From Protula sp. h YS-2021 (lineage: Eukaryota; Annelida; Polychaeta; Sabellida; Serpulidae): a stretch of 64,000 nucleotides of DNA. The stretch spans positions 53,198,510 through 53,262,509 of the forward strand of contig OX457024.1 in assembly GCA_949752745.1 (NCBI GenBank). Reading direction: 5' to 3'. Both the position numbers and the translations under genes were made by a program. The notes below the pieces were generated by a model, which was given only the letters and a program-made list of their open reading frames with translations, searched no databases and was not told the DNA's origin. This document shows positions 1 to 7,415 of the stretch, in pieces; the stretch's first letter is position 1; the number at the start of each line of letters is the position of its first letter.

Positions 1-54
1 AAATTCCGGTCTTTGGCATTTTGAACAGAACATGAAGATATTCCTGAGATTTGG

Positions 55-450
55 TTAAGAGTAACGTGCCTTGTGGCCGCTTGTACACTGCTTCACTTTC
101 ACTTCTGGGAAAACAAAAAATGCTATTGAATAATTCGGCAGTGTCATACCGCTAGCTGCTTTCAATATCACAGGCTTGAAATGGGGTAGCTTTTTGTCAT
201 TGATCATTTTAACTATTTGTCCATTTAGCATAACAGAAACTGATGTCAAATTTCCCTTTGGTGCTGTCCATAAGAATGTGTGCACATTTTCCGAGGACAA
301 CGTGTTGTTGAAATGAATCTTCACTGTGTTGTTGAACAAATTCATCGCGTAAACGACTACACTGCCTTGTACATAGCCACTCCTTGACGATACACAGTGC
401 GCGTAAGCCCGAAGACTTGCTGGCTTGTTAGAATGGTTCCTCACATCGAC
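55..450 (-). CDS. HPSE: Heparanase, terminal coding exon
   Basis: The minus-strand exon encodes about 131 residues ending at a TAA (55-57). It reads as the C-terminal beta-sandwich domain of heparanase, the endo-beta-glucuronidase that cleaves heparan sulfate in lysosomes and extracellular matrix. Recognisable pieces are LRAYAHC near the start, GSVVVYAMNL, SVMLNGQIVKM and YSIAFFVFPEVKV near the end, in the family order. A 3' splice site (TTTGGTTTCAG) lies directly upstream at 451-460, so coding begins at 450 in phase 0, matching the donor phase of the exon at 43361-43569. About nine residues extend beyond the usual family end. The 3' UTR and poly(A) site lie outside the window. I see no frame damage. 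Confidence 0.88.
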   Translation of the reverse strand, partial: VDVRNHSNKPASLRAYAHCVSSRSGYVQGSVVVYAMNLFNNTVKIHFNNTLSSENVHTFLWTAPKGNLTSVSVMLNGQIVKMINDKKLPHFKPVILKAASGMTLPNYSIAFFVFPEVKVKQCTSGHKARYS

Positions 451-539
451 CTGAAACCAAAATGTACAAAAGAGTGGATTATTGCATTCATTATTGCATA
501 CATTTTAACGTCTTCACATAGTGAACATTAAGGAATTGT

Positions 540-1270
540 TCACCAGCATAACTCTATTATAAACACGACTGAAGCAAAATAATTCATATTTTCAGGACTG
601 TTTGCCTGCCAAGTTTCAATTTTTAACACTTGACAAGCTGTTAGCTTGCAAGGGTTATATGAATTTGTGCGAGCAGCCGTTCGTCCTTTTTTCTTCTTGA
701 CACTTTTTCCGATTTTTTGTGTCTTCTTCTTCTCTGTCACTATGGGCCCTAGGAACATGAAACTTGGGACTCACGAAGAGCTTGATCTGAACGTGTGCAC
801 TTTTTATTTTCGTCTTCGATTTCGTTTTCTTTGTTAAAACGCCATGTGAAAAGAGTGTATTTTTGCAAATAAATGCGGAGCATTTAACGTACAACACAGA
901 ACACCACACAGTTGCTCAGCTCTGTGCGAGCTCTCACTGCGTAAACAGATAACACAGCATATGCCTAATCAGTCAATCAAACCTTAAGTCAACAAAAACC
1001 AAACACTACTCGGCTTATAGGACATATTCAAGCTGTGTTGTTCGATGATATATATTTAGCTGGTATTATGTTATCAAACTATGGAGTTTTTTTCTTGACA
1101 GTGGTCCGATTTTTTAAAATATTATAAGCCGCATACATGCTGTGCCATAAGCTCTGTACATAGTTGTATAACACACTGTATGCATGTTGTTAAACACTTC
1201 ATGTTATTCAAGAAATAACCCATTGAAGTAAGTATTTTTGCGTTTTATTTTTTGTCAAGTGTTTAACACT
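540..1270. repeat. Dispersed repeat, copy 1 (related to 34110-34690)
   Basis: About 640 bp bounded by inverted copies of AACACTTGACAA (near 624 and 1256), so MITE-like. A 340-bp stretch (about 628-975) recurs at 34165-34515 in inverted orientation. The adjoining stretch containing CAAACACTACTCGGCTTATA recurs at 34540 in direct orientation. Short open frames here on both strands have no recognisable domain and are not annotated. It lies in the heparanase intron. Confidence 0.55.
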
Positions 1271-1696
1271 TCACTAGCGAAATGGAGTTCTAGTCTTGAA
1301 CACGGAGACAAAAAGGAAAGTATATATGTTTAAATTTTGTGTTAGGACTTGTTAGGAAATTAAAGAGTATAGCTCACCCTTTTAACGTACCAGTTATCAG
1401 TTATAGCAGTTATCTGCCCTCTTAATTTCTTTACTTTTGGACGTGAGCTGTTTGAATCGGGGTTCAGAAAAATGGCAAATGAAAAAGTGCTAGCGGAAAA
1501 ATGGTAACGGAAATAATGGCAAGCGGAAAATTGGTTAACGAAAAAATGGTAAAGTGCAACATGAAAAAAAAATGGCGAAACTTCTGATACATATATGGTA
1601 TCCAGACAGAAGGGCCTTAGACAAAAGGGCCTTGGACATAAGGGCCTTTCCCAAAACGGCCTTTCCCAAAAAAGCCTTTCCCAAAACGGCCCCAAA
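1271..1696. repeat. Intron spacer with short tandem repeats; ends in the left TSD of element A
   Basis: No gene is seen. From 1466 to 1575 there are loose repeats of a GAAAAATGGCAA-like unit, and from 1606 to 1690 repeats containing AAGGGCCTT and CCCAAAA. The last six bases, CCCAAA (1691-1696), are the left target-site duplication of element A. The GGGCC-containing text resembles the end of the MITE-like element that resumes at 17196. Confidence 0.6.
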
Positions 1697-1713
1697 AGTA
1701 GTAGGGAAACGAG

Positions 1714-2450
1714 AGTTTTACGCCACTTGATGACGTCATACTGTCTGGAAGTGACGTCATAGCGTCTGTACCGGAAGTGTTGTCTGGACCGGAAGTGCTG
1801 TCTGGACCGGAAGTGCTATCCGTACCGGAAGTGCTGTCTGGACCGGAAGTGACGTCATACCGTCTGGAAGTGACGTCATAGCTTCTGTACCGGAAGTGTT
1901 GTCATGACCGGAAGTGTTGTCTGGACCGGAAGTGCTATCTGGACCGGAAGTGCTGTCTGTACCGGAAGTGCTGTCTGGACCGGAAGTGACGTCATACTGT
2001 CTGGAAGTGACGTCATAGCGTCTGTACCGGAAGTGTTGTCTGGACCGGAAGTGCTGTCTGTACCGGAAGTGCTGTCTGGACCGGAAGTGACGTCATACTG
2101 TCTGGAAGTGACGTCATAGCGTCTGTACCGGAAGTGTTGTCTGGACCGGAAGTGTTGTCTGGACCGGAAGTGCTGTCTGGACCGGAAACGCTGTCTGTAC
2201 CGGAAGTGCTGTCTGGACCGGAAGTGACGTCATACTGTCTGGAAGTGACGTCATAGCGTCTGTACCGGAAGTGTTGCCTGGACCGGAAGTGCTGTCTGGA
2301 CCGGAAGTGCTGTCTGGACCGGAAGTGACGTCATCATGTCTGGAAGTGACGTCATCATGTCTGGACCGGAAGTGACGTCATGATAAGCGTTAGGATAGGC
2401 GCGACCATCCATGACGTCATAATGAGGTCATAATGACGTCATGCTGTGTG
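1714..2450. promoter_or_regulatory. Left terminal array of CRE and ETS motifs (element A)
   Basis: By eye count there are about 15 perfect TGACGTCA palindromes (CREB/ATF consensus) and about 25 ACCGGAAGT motifs (ETS consensus), in a quasi-tandem pattern with units such as CTGTCTGGACCGGAAGTG. The right end (16820-17165) carries the inverted, shorter version. The position just inside the integration ends suggests an enhancer-like terminal repeat, or a repeat recognised by the element's own replication proteins. The motif identity is seen; factor binding is inferred. Confidence 0.75.
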
Positions 2451-2555
2451 ATGGCTTCCTAGGGTTTGCATGAGAGTTTTGGCGCAGTCTATGATCGTCG
2501 AAGTCAATGAAGTCAAGCTTTCATTTCCGAAGTCAATCGGCAACAGACCCTAAAA

Positions 2556-2825
2556 AGTGATGACCTCCCCCCCCCCCCTAGGACATACTGTGTACCGACC
2601 CCCCCCCCCCCCCCTAGGCGGCAGTCTGGACAGACCCTATGGTAAAAAGTGTGGACCCCCCCTAGGACATACTATGTACCGACCCCCCCCCCCCCAGAGC
2701 ATACTATGTACCCCCCCAGAGCATACTATGTACCCCCCCGTCCCCCCTAGGACATACTATGTACCGACCCCCCCCCCCCCCCAGGACATACTATGTACCG
2801 ACCCCCCCCCCCCCCCCTAGGCGAG
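2556..2825. repeat. C-tract minisatellite (element A, left)
   Basis: Runs of 7-16 cytosines alternate with a conserved spacer containing CCTAGG, ACATACTATGTACC and GGCAGTCTGGACAGACCC. The inverted counterpart, with G-tracts, is at 16455-16710, and relatives occur in elements B and C. The open frame across it (Pro-rich) is an artefact of the repeat. The strand asymmetry would favour G-quadruplex or i-motif structure. Confidence 0.8.
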
Positions 2826-2875
2826 CAACATTCTGTCAAGTCAGCTGAAACCAAGAGCTGTTTGACGAGGTCTGA

Positions 2876-2945
2876 GTGGTATATAAGGCATAGACTCCCC
2901 ACTCACATGAACTGCAGCAACGGTGGTGACCATATCAGTAAGTGG
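2876..2945 (+). promoter_or_regulatory. Rightward leader promoter with 5' splice site
   Basis: A TATATAAGG box near 2880 is followed about 60 bp later by a consensus donor (GTAAGTGG) near 2938, so a short non-coding leader exon is likely spliced to the downstream early genes. Mirror copies on the other strand (16271-16320 and 16360-16425) precede the polymerase block. Start site and splicing are inferred. Confidence 0.5.
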
Positions 2946-2984
2946 TTATTTGCATAGGTGGTTATAAGCATTATTGTAAACAAA

Positions 2985-3510
2985 AACTTTCAGTATAGTT
3001 GGTTGATTTACATGAAAATTTCACTGTTTGATTCAGTTTTATGTAAAGTTTTAACATGATCATAGGCTATTTGCGCAGCTGGCTGTATGCATTTTTACCG
3101 CCATTTTAACTTAAAGGTGACATAACTTTTGTTATACTTAACCAATTTGTATGAAAATTTCACCATTTGATTCAGTTTTATGTGAAGTTTTAACATGATC
3201 ATAGGCTATTTGCGCAGCTGGCTGTATGCATTTTTACCGCCATTTTAACTTAAAATTGTGATAACTTTCGTTATAGTTGACTGAAAATTTCACCATTACA
3301 GTGCTTCTTCGCGGATGAATACCATTTAGCAGACTATTTGACTTCACCGTCAGATGTCTCTGCTGTGCAGCAGTACAACTGTAAGTGAGACATTCATATC
3401 AAGCAGTGATACATTTTGCTGAGTCAGCAATTTTAACAATTTTTGAACAAGTTACACACCATATTTTGATTACATGGAAGTAGTATAAAAGCATGAGTGA
3501 AACATGTCAA
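2985..3510. repeat. Subterminal repeat, left (element A)
   Basis: Two to three copies of a unit of about 130 bp contain TTTGATTCAGTTTTATGTAAA, GGCTGTATGCATTTTTACCGCC and ATAACTTTCGTTATA. These are followed by a non-repeated stretch with a splice-donor-like CTGTAAGTGAG near 3380. The whole stretch recurs inverted at 14810-15260, and related units occur at 47216-47600 (B) and 36270-36760 and 39490-39720 (C). No gene is seen. Confidence 0.7.
3417..3490 (+). promoter_or_regulatory. Early promoter: MARE palindrome and TATA box
   Basis: TGCTGAGTCAGCA (3417-3429) is a perfect Maf recognition/AP-1 palindrome. A TATAAAA box (3484-3490) lies about 100 bp ahead of the ATG at 3582. Shorter versions of the same motif recur before the corresponding gene in element B and, inverted, at the polymerase side of A (near 14765 and 14830). 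Confidence 0.5.
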
Positions 3511-3581
3511 CTAGTCAACTAGTAATACATTCTGTCAACAAGTCAACAAGTGGAGATTGTGTGACGAGAAAATACTTCACA

Positions 3582-4049
3582 ATGTCAGCACTACTTCTTG
3601 ACAGATGTATGACTATGGACGACGTCTTCAAAGTGAATTATACTAACTATGTGTTTTCAAAGCTACCTACTTTTGAATGGGATTGGATGCAGCAAGTGAA
3701 GAATTTACATCTGCATTGGGAAGCTGTCGGAAAGACTATTCCAAGTGATTTCATCGACTCGTTTCTACGTGACTGTGAAGATCTACATATACTATCAACT
3801 TATGACATTGATTTAACATTTATCATATCAACTTATGACATTGATTTAGCATTTATCAACGTGAATACAATTTGGGCAGTGGAGCTCATGTTAGTTGTAG
3901 CTACAAGAATCATTTTACTTTATGATGATGATGTTCCATTGACGACGAATGTATCAGACCTTGTTCGATTCAACCATGGACGAGTTGAAGTGAATTCAAA
4001 ACTTTGCAAGAGGTTTGAAAAGCTTGATTCAGCGGATGGTTGGGTATAA
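3582..4049 (+). CDS. Early protein of unknown function (element A)
   Basis: This frame of 155 aa has no domain I recognise. I chose the ATG at 3582 because the homologue in element B (47898-48338) starts there; an in-frame ATG at 3504 would add 26 residues with no counterpart. Sequence is mostly helical in appearance, with acidic clusters. Compared with B it has a 12-codon tandem duplication (the STYDIDL stretch twice). The second half (pattern FLRDCED, then an acidic stretch and a helix) resembles the protein at 4732/49893, suggesting the two are paralogues. It has its own TATA box upstream. The TAA stop (4047-4049) sits inside the TATA box of the next gene. Confidence 0.6.
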   Translation: MSALLLDRCMTMDDVFKVNYTNYVFSKLPTFEWDWMQQVKNLHLHWEAVGKTIPSDFIDSFLRDCEDLHILSTYDIDLTFIISTYDIDLAFINVNTIWAVELMLVVATRIILLYDDDVPLTTNVSDLVRFNHGRVEVNSKLCKRFEKLDSADGWV

Positions 4050-4052
4050 AAA
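4045..4052 (+). promoter_or_regulatory. TATA box overlapping the stop codon of the preceding gene
   Basis: GGGTATAAAAAGG supplies both the Val-stop of the frame ending at 4049 and a strong TATA box about 80 bp ahead of the ATG at 4131. The same arrangement is kept in element B at 48335, where a second TATAAAA follows at about 48418. Confidence 0.5.
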
Positions 4053-4130
4053 GGGAGTGGACTCAGCAGAGTGAAGTCATTTCTCAGCAGACAGTTGGAG
4101 GGAGTGGATCATCAGTACATTGTGGCAGCC

Positions 4131-4713
4131 ATGGAGAACAAGACAAGCAGCTTTAAAATTAGTGCTAACTTAACCATTACTGTGGAGCATGGAGAATATG
4201 GGCCATTTCTACGCATCACACGTGGAGAGAGATGGTGTGCTTATTCACCATCTTTGTGGAAGATTATATGTCAAAGCTTGAAAAATTTACGCGACATTGG
4301 CTTCAAACTATACTTAACGCAAACGAAGTGGCTTGAAGTCATTTCATACTTGGATATGCGATATATGAGTTTTGTGCGCACGTCACGGTTTGAAGGGAAA
4401 GAATACACACATCACATCAACATGAATGATGGTGAATGGGAGACACTGCTTCAGGAGATGGACAACATCAACTCAGCCCTATCGCCATGTAAGGAATGTC
4501 ATGTCATAACTCCTATCCAAGAAAAGGCTGGCTGAAGTTCACTTGGAGAACATGAACGTACAAAATCAACTTGGACTTACCTGTGACTATTGCGGTGCTT
4601 GTGGATATGTGGAGGATTATCATTGCCACTGTCACAAGTATAATTGCAAGTTGTGTGAACCAAACAACTTCTGCGGCAAGTGTGGAGTACTTAAAGTCTG
4701 TGAAGCAAAGTAA
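4131..4713 (+). pseudogene. PC4-like plus zinc-cluster early protein, frameshifted (element A)
   Basis: The first frame (4131-4535, 134 aa) has strand-strand-helix units in which each helix opens with a Trp (SPSLWKII, LTQTKWLEVI, MNDGEWETLL), the pattern of PC4/Sub1-like ssDNA-binding folds. A deletion of about 45 bp relative to the element B paralogue at 49245 then shifts the frame. The Cys/His-rich tail, with CDYCGACGY and CHCHKYNCKLC, continues in another frame to a TAA at 4711. A carries one hybrid unit where B has two tandem units. The PC4 relation is inferred from pattern; the Cys/His cluster likely binds zinc. Confidence 0.55.
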
Positions 4714-4731
4714 AAGTGACATTGAAACAAG

Positions 4732-5091
4732 ATGGACGCATGTTTTAAAAAAGCTTATGTTGACTTGATGATTGCTAAACTTGCTTGCTGTGGCACTCCA
4801 GACTATCAACTTTATCATTTGGATGCTTTTTGGGATGTTGTACATCACAGTCTTGATATGATTGAACTACATTCAAGATTTCTTGGAGAATGTCATAAAA
4901 TTGGAATAGAAGAAGATCCTGACTTTGACTTTGATTCTGCGTTCTATTCTGCTCGCACTGATGTGGAAGTATATTTCACCGTGGTTGACTATTTGAGAGA
5001 TTGTTGTAAAGAAGAAGAGGAAACCGAGCAGCTTTATCAGGTAAGTTATAAAAACCTTTTTAATCATCTTTGTAACAACATAGTGAATTGA
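4732..5091 (+). CDS. Early protein of unknown function, possibly spliced at its 3' end (element A)
   Basis: The frame gives 119 aa starting MDACFKKAY, rich in acidic and aromatic residues, with no known domain. It matches 49893-50201 in element B except near the end. A perfect donor, CAG/GTAAGT (near 5041), follows a Leu-Tyr-Gln codon run; beyond it the two elements differ, so the true C-terminus may be created by splicing. Residues about 45-100 resemble the second half of the protein at 3582, suggesting paralogy. It lies just left of the internal deletion of element A. Confidence 0.5.
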   Translation: MDACFKKAYVDLMIAKLACCGTPDYQLYHLDAFWDVVHHSLDMIELHSRFLGECHKIGIEEDPDFDFDSAFYSARTDVEVYFTVVDYLRDCCKEEEETEQLYQVSYKNLFNHLCNNIVN

Positions 5092-5110
5092 TAACAATGT
5101 TATAGTATTC
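5092..5110. other. Internal deletion junction of element A
   Basis: Left of here the sequence follows element B up to about 50250 (GATAACAATGTT). Right of here it follows B from about 53062 (GTATTCGTACAGG). A few non-matching bases lie between. About 2.8 kb are missing: a small hydrophobic ORF, NADAR, a Cys/His ORF, integrase and most of the ATPase. Confidence 0.8.
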
Positions 5111-5211
5111 GTACAGGCATTTTACCAAAAGATACACATTATGTATATATTGATAAAGCAGTGTATGAACAAGAACCAACTCATTTGACCATTCGCAGTC
5201 AAGATGTCTAA
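5107..5211 (+). pseudogene. 3' remnant of packaging ATPase (element A)
   Basis: About 34 codons ending SQDV-stop match the C-terminus of the element B ATPase (52504-53165). The Walker A and B regions were removed by the internal deletion, so no ATPase function can remain. Its stop codon still overlaps the start of the next frame, as in B. Confidence 0.8.
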
Positions 5212-5530
5212 ACGTATTCGAGCGAACCAACCGTTTCTTCACTTGCTTGCACGCAGTGGGCCTAAACGACGTAAATCCTTGCTACAGCAAGCTACAAAGG
5301 AGGAATTAACAAGCTTGTTTGAAATTTGTTTGAATATATTGCAAGGACATTTACCCTTAAGCTCAAAACGGTTTAAGGAATTTAAACGTGAACGTCATAC
5401 GCTTCGTACTCTAGCAGATAAGAAGATATCCCTTCGACGAAAAAAGAAGTTGATTAATCAGAAAGGAGGATTCATTGGAGCTATTGCTAGATTGGCATTA
5501 CCTTTGTTAGCCAAACTGCTGCTAAAATGA
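5204..5530 (+). CDS. Small basic protein with hydrophobic C-terminus (element A)
   Basis: The frame gives 108 aa. The N-terminal half is strongly basic (KRIR, PKRRKSLL, later SLRRKKKLI). The end is a glycine-rich start followed by an amphipathic or hydrophobic helix (GGFIGAIARLALPLLAKLLL). Proteins of this build sit upstream of the capsid genes in many invertebrate Polintons; I know no assigned function. A DNA-binding or membrane-active virion role is inference. The ATG overlaps the end of the ATPase frame, and the TGA stop overlaps the next ATG (ATGA at 5527). The frame is intact here; in element B it has a 1-nt deletion and a nonsense codon. Confidence 0.7.
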   Translation: MSKRIRANQPFLHLLARSGPKRRKSLLQQATKEELTSLFEICLNILQGHLPLSSKRFKEFKRERHTLRTLADKKISLRRKKKLINQKGGFIGAIARLALPLLAKLLLK

Positions 5531-6102
5531 AACATACGATGAAAATGGTCCTCATTCCTGAATATGAATATAAAATGTTGCTAGAAAAGAAGGGAAAAGA
5601 TGGTGAAATCAAAACGAAAGTGAATACACTTTTACGTGGGAAACGAACACGTGAAAAGGCTATAGAAATATCTCAACTTCTTGGTCGTCATTTACGAACA
5701 AGTCAGTCTAGGCAGCAAAAGCCCTCATCATCATCACCTGAAAAGCCAGAAAAGTTATTTTTAAGTCATTTTCAACCTATCTATCATGGAAAAGTAACAC
5801 AACTTTTAGCAGAACTGAAGAAACATGGTACGACATGGACAGACAAGAATGAACTTGTGTTGAAAACGGGCGATATTATAGCAAATTCCAACATGGTTGA
5901 TTTGATGAAAGAAGCATTGGTGGCGACAAGAAGAAAAGAACGAGCCATACCACCATATGGCTGGCATCCATTTATCCAGGAAATTGTTGATGCTAATATT
6001 CCAAAAACAATGTTTAGTAAAAAGACCACTCGTGACGACATTACAACAGAAATGAAACAACGTCAACAAAGACAGTTTCCTGAAGGATGGGAAAATTTTT
6101 AA
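5527..6102 (+). CDS. Conserved Polinton protein of unknown function (element A)
   Basis: The frame gives 191 aa beginning MKHTMKMVLIPEYEY. The first 70 residues are basic and probably helical, then there is a Ser/Pro linker. The rest is compact (KVTQLLAELKKHG, LKTGDIIANSNMVDLMKEAL, GWHPFIQEIVDANIP). I recognise it as the type of protein found between ATPase and capsid genes of animal Polintons, without known activity. Element B has an open copy (53480-54043, 187 aa) differing by small in-frame indels, which suggests selection on the frame. The start overlaps the previous stop as ATGA. Confidence 0.72.
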   Translation: MKHTMKMVLIPEYEYKMLLEKKGKDGEIKTKVNTLLRGKRTREKAIEISQLLGRHLRTSQSRQQKPSSSSPEKPEKLFLSHFQPIYHGKVTQLLAELKKHGTTWTDKNELVLKTGDIIANSNMVDLMKEALVATRRKERAIPPYGWHPFIQEIVDANIPKTMFSKKTTRDDITTEMKQRQQRQFPEGWENF

Positions 6103-6296
6103 CATGGTTGAAAGAGCTATGTTGTTGTTGTGAGGAAGATAAACCAACTATTCCTGTAAAAATAAGATGTACAAGTGCTTGTTGTGAAGGAGAAGTCATA
6201 GATCATCATGATGTGAAAGACCATTTGCATACTTGGTCGAATGGCGCGCACTATCGTGAAGTATATAGGCAACGTCAACGCACCTATACCATTTAG
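6087..6296 (+). CDS. Small cysteine-rich protein (element A)
   Basis: The frame gives 69 aa and overlaps the end of the preceding frame by 16 nt. It starts MGKFLTWLKELCCCC, an amphipathic helix plus a Cys cluster that could be acylated if MG is a myristoylation start (inference). Further Cys pairs (CTSACC) follow, then a basic end (YRQRQRTYTI). Element B keeps an open version of 75 aa at 54028. No family is recognised. Confidence 0.6.
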   Translation: MGKFLTWLKELCCCCEEDKPTIPVKIRCTSACCEGEVIDHHDVKDHLHTWSNGAHYREVYRQRQRTYTI

Positions 6297-6311
6297 ATTC
6301 CCCCGTCCATC

Positions 6312-7073
6312 ATGGAGTCAACAAGCTTTTACATTACTTTGCCTAGCAATGCTAGTATGAACTATTCTCCCAACAACAAGGCTTCGAATTACCAAATTCG
6401 TATGCCTCGAACCATCTATCTGAACGGAAAATATGAAGTGGCTTTAGCTAAAATTCAATATCCACATACATGGACAACGATGAGACATGACATGGACTAT
6501 TCTATTCAGTATCGACAACAACCACTGACAGAGACACTTGAGACTATTAATATTCCTTATGGCTACTATAGATCCATACAAGAAATATGTCAGGCAGTGA
6601 ATGAAGAAGCAACTAATTCTATGAAAGATGACCTTAAAGAAGCTATTCGGATAAAGTATGATAAAATTAGACGACGTGTTTTTCTATTTCTAAATTATGG
6701 TTTTGAAGTGTCATTCTCCGCTGGATTGGCTGAGATTTTAGGATTTATCCCAGATCAATGGTATACTGAAACATGTACAGCTGAACATAAAGCGGATGTG
6801 AAACAGGGATTTTATACACTTTATGTGTATTGTAGCATTTGTGAACCACAAGTTGTTGGTGATTATTATGTTCCCTTACTACGTTCTGTTGGCATACAAG
6901 GCCATGATGGAGATATTATCATGAAAACGTACGGCGAACCGCATTATGTTCCTGTAAACACGTCCAAATTTGACATGATAGAAATGAATATTAAGGACGA
7001 CACAGGTTATAATGTTCCATTTCAAACTGGAAAGGTGATCTGTAAACTACATTTTCGACCAAAAGCAATATGA
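6312..7073 (+). CDS. Putative penton-type minor capsid protein (element A)
   Basis: The intact frame gives 253 aa. It starts ESTSFYITLPSNASMNY and has IYLNGKYEVALAKIQYPHTW near residues 35-55, the signature of the protein found beside the major capsid gene in Polintons and regarded as the minor, penton-like jelly-roll capsid protein. The predicted content is beta-rich. It precedes the pVI-like and major capsid frames and shares an ATGA overlap with the next gene (7070). In element B the same gene carries deletions and frameshifts. Penton assignment rests on context and known family pattern, not on a structure check. Confidence 0.65.
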   Translation: MESTSFYITLPSNASMNYSPNNKASNYQIRMPRTIYLNGKYEVALAKIQYPHTWTTMRHDMDYSIQYRQQPLTETLETINIPYGYYRSIQEICQAVNEEATNSMKDDLKEAIRIKYDKIRRRVFLFLNYGFEVSFSAGLAEILGFIPDQWYTETCTAEHKADVKQGFYTLYVYCSICEPQVVGDYYVPLLRSVGIQGHDGDIIMKTYGEPHYVPVNTSKFDMIEMNIKDDTGYNVPFQTGKVICKLHFRPKAI

Positions 7074-7411
7074 AAGCTTATACACACGATCCGTCTGCAT
7101 ATCGCAACCATTTTCTTCGTCAAGTGGGCGGGGAATTACCAGGATTCAAAGGAGCGCGAATCCAATATGGCGATGGTATTGGTTCAATACTGGGATCATT
7201 GGCTCGCAAAGCTATTCCACTACTTAAGGCTGGGGCTAAGATCGTTGCGCCACATCTTAAGAAGGCTGCAAAGAATGTCGCGAAAGATGTGACGGGCCGA
7301 GTAGCAGAACGTGTGTTTGGTGAACAAAAGCGCGTGCAACCGACGAAACGTGCCAGAAGACGAAAAACAGCTAGACGGATAACATCAAAATATCGCAAAG
7401 ATATCTTTTGA
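7070..7411 (+). CDS. pVI/pX-like basic virion protein (element A)
   Basis: The frame gives 113 aa. An N-terminal segment is followed by a glycine-rich motif (YGDGIGSILGSLARKAIPLL), an amphipathic helix with Lys repeats, and an Arg/Lys-rich tail (TKRARRRKTARR). This is the layout of adenovirus-type minor core or membrane-lytic proteins and their adintovirus counterparts. The glycine-rich site just ahead of the helix could be a protease cleavage site for the element's own protease (inference). The frame is open in both A and B (114 aa at 54962). Confidence 0.65.
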   Translation: MKAYTHDPSAYRNHFLRQVGGELPGFKGARIQYGDGIGSILGSLARKAIPLLKAGAKIVAPHLKKAAKNVAKDVTGRVAERVFGEQKRVQPTKRARRRKTARRITSKYRKDIF

Positions 7412-7415
7412 AATC

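Noticed and set aside
2557..2820. Proline-rich 87-aa frame
   Set aside because: It runs through poly-C tracts; the same tracts elsewhere are in other frames.
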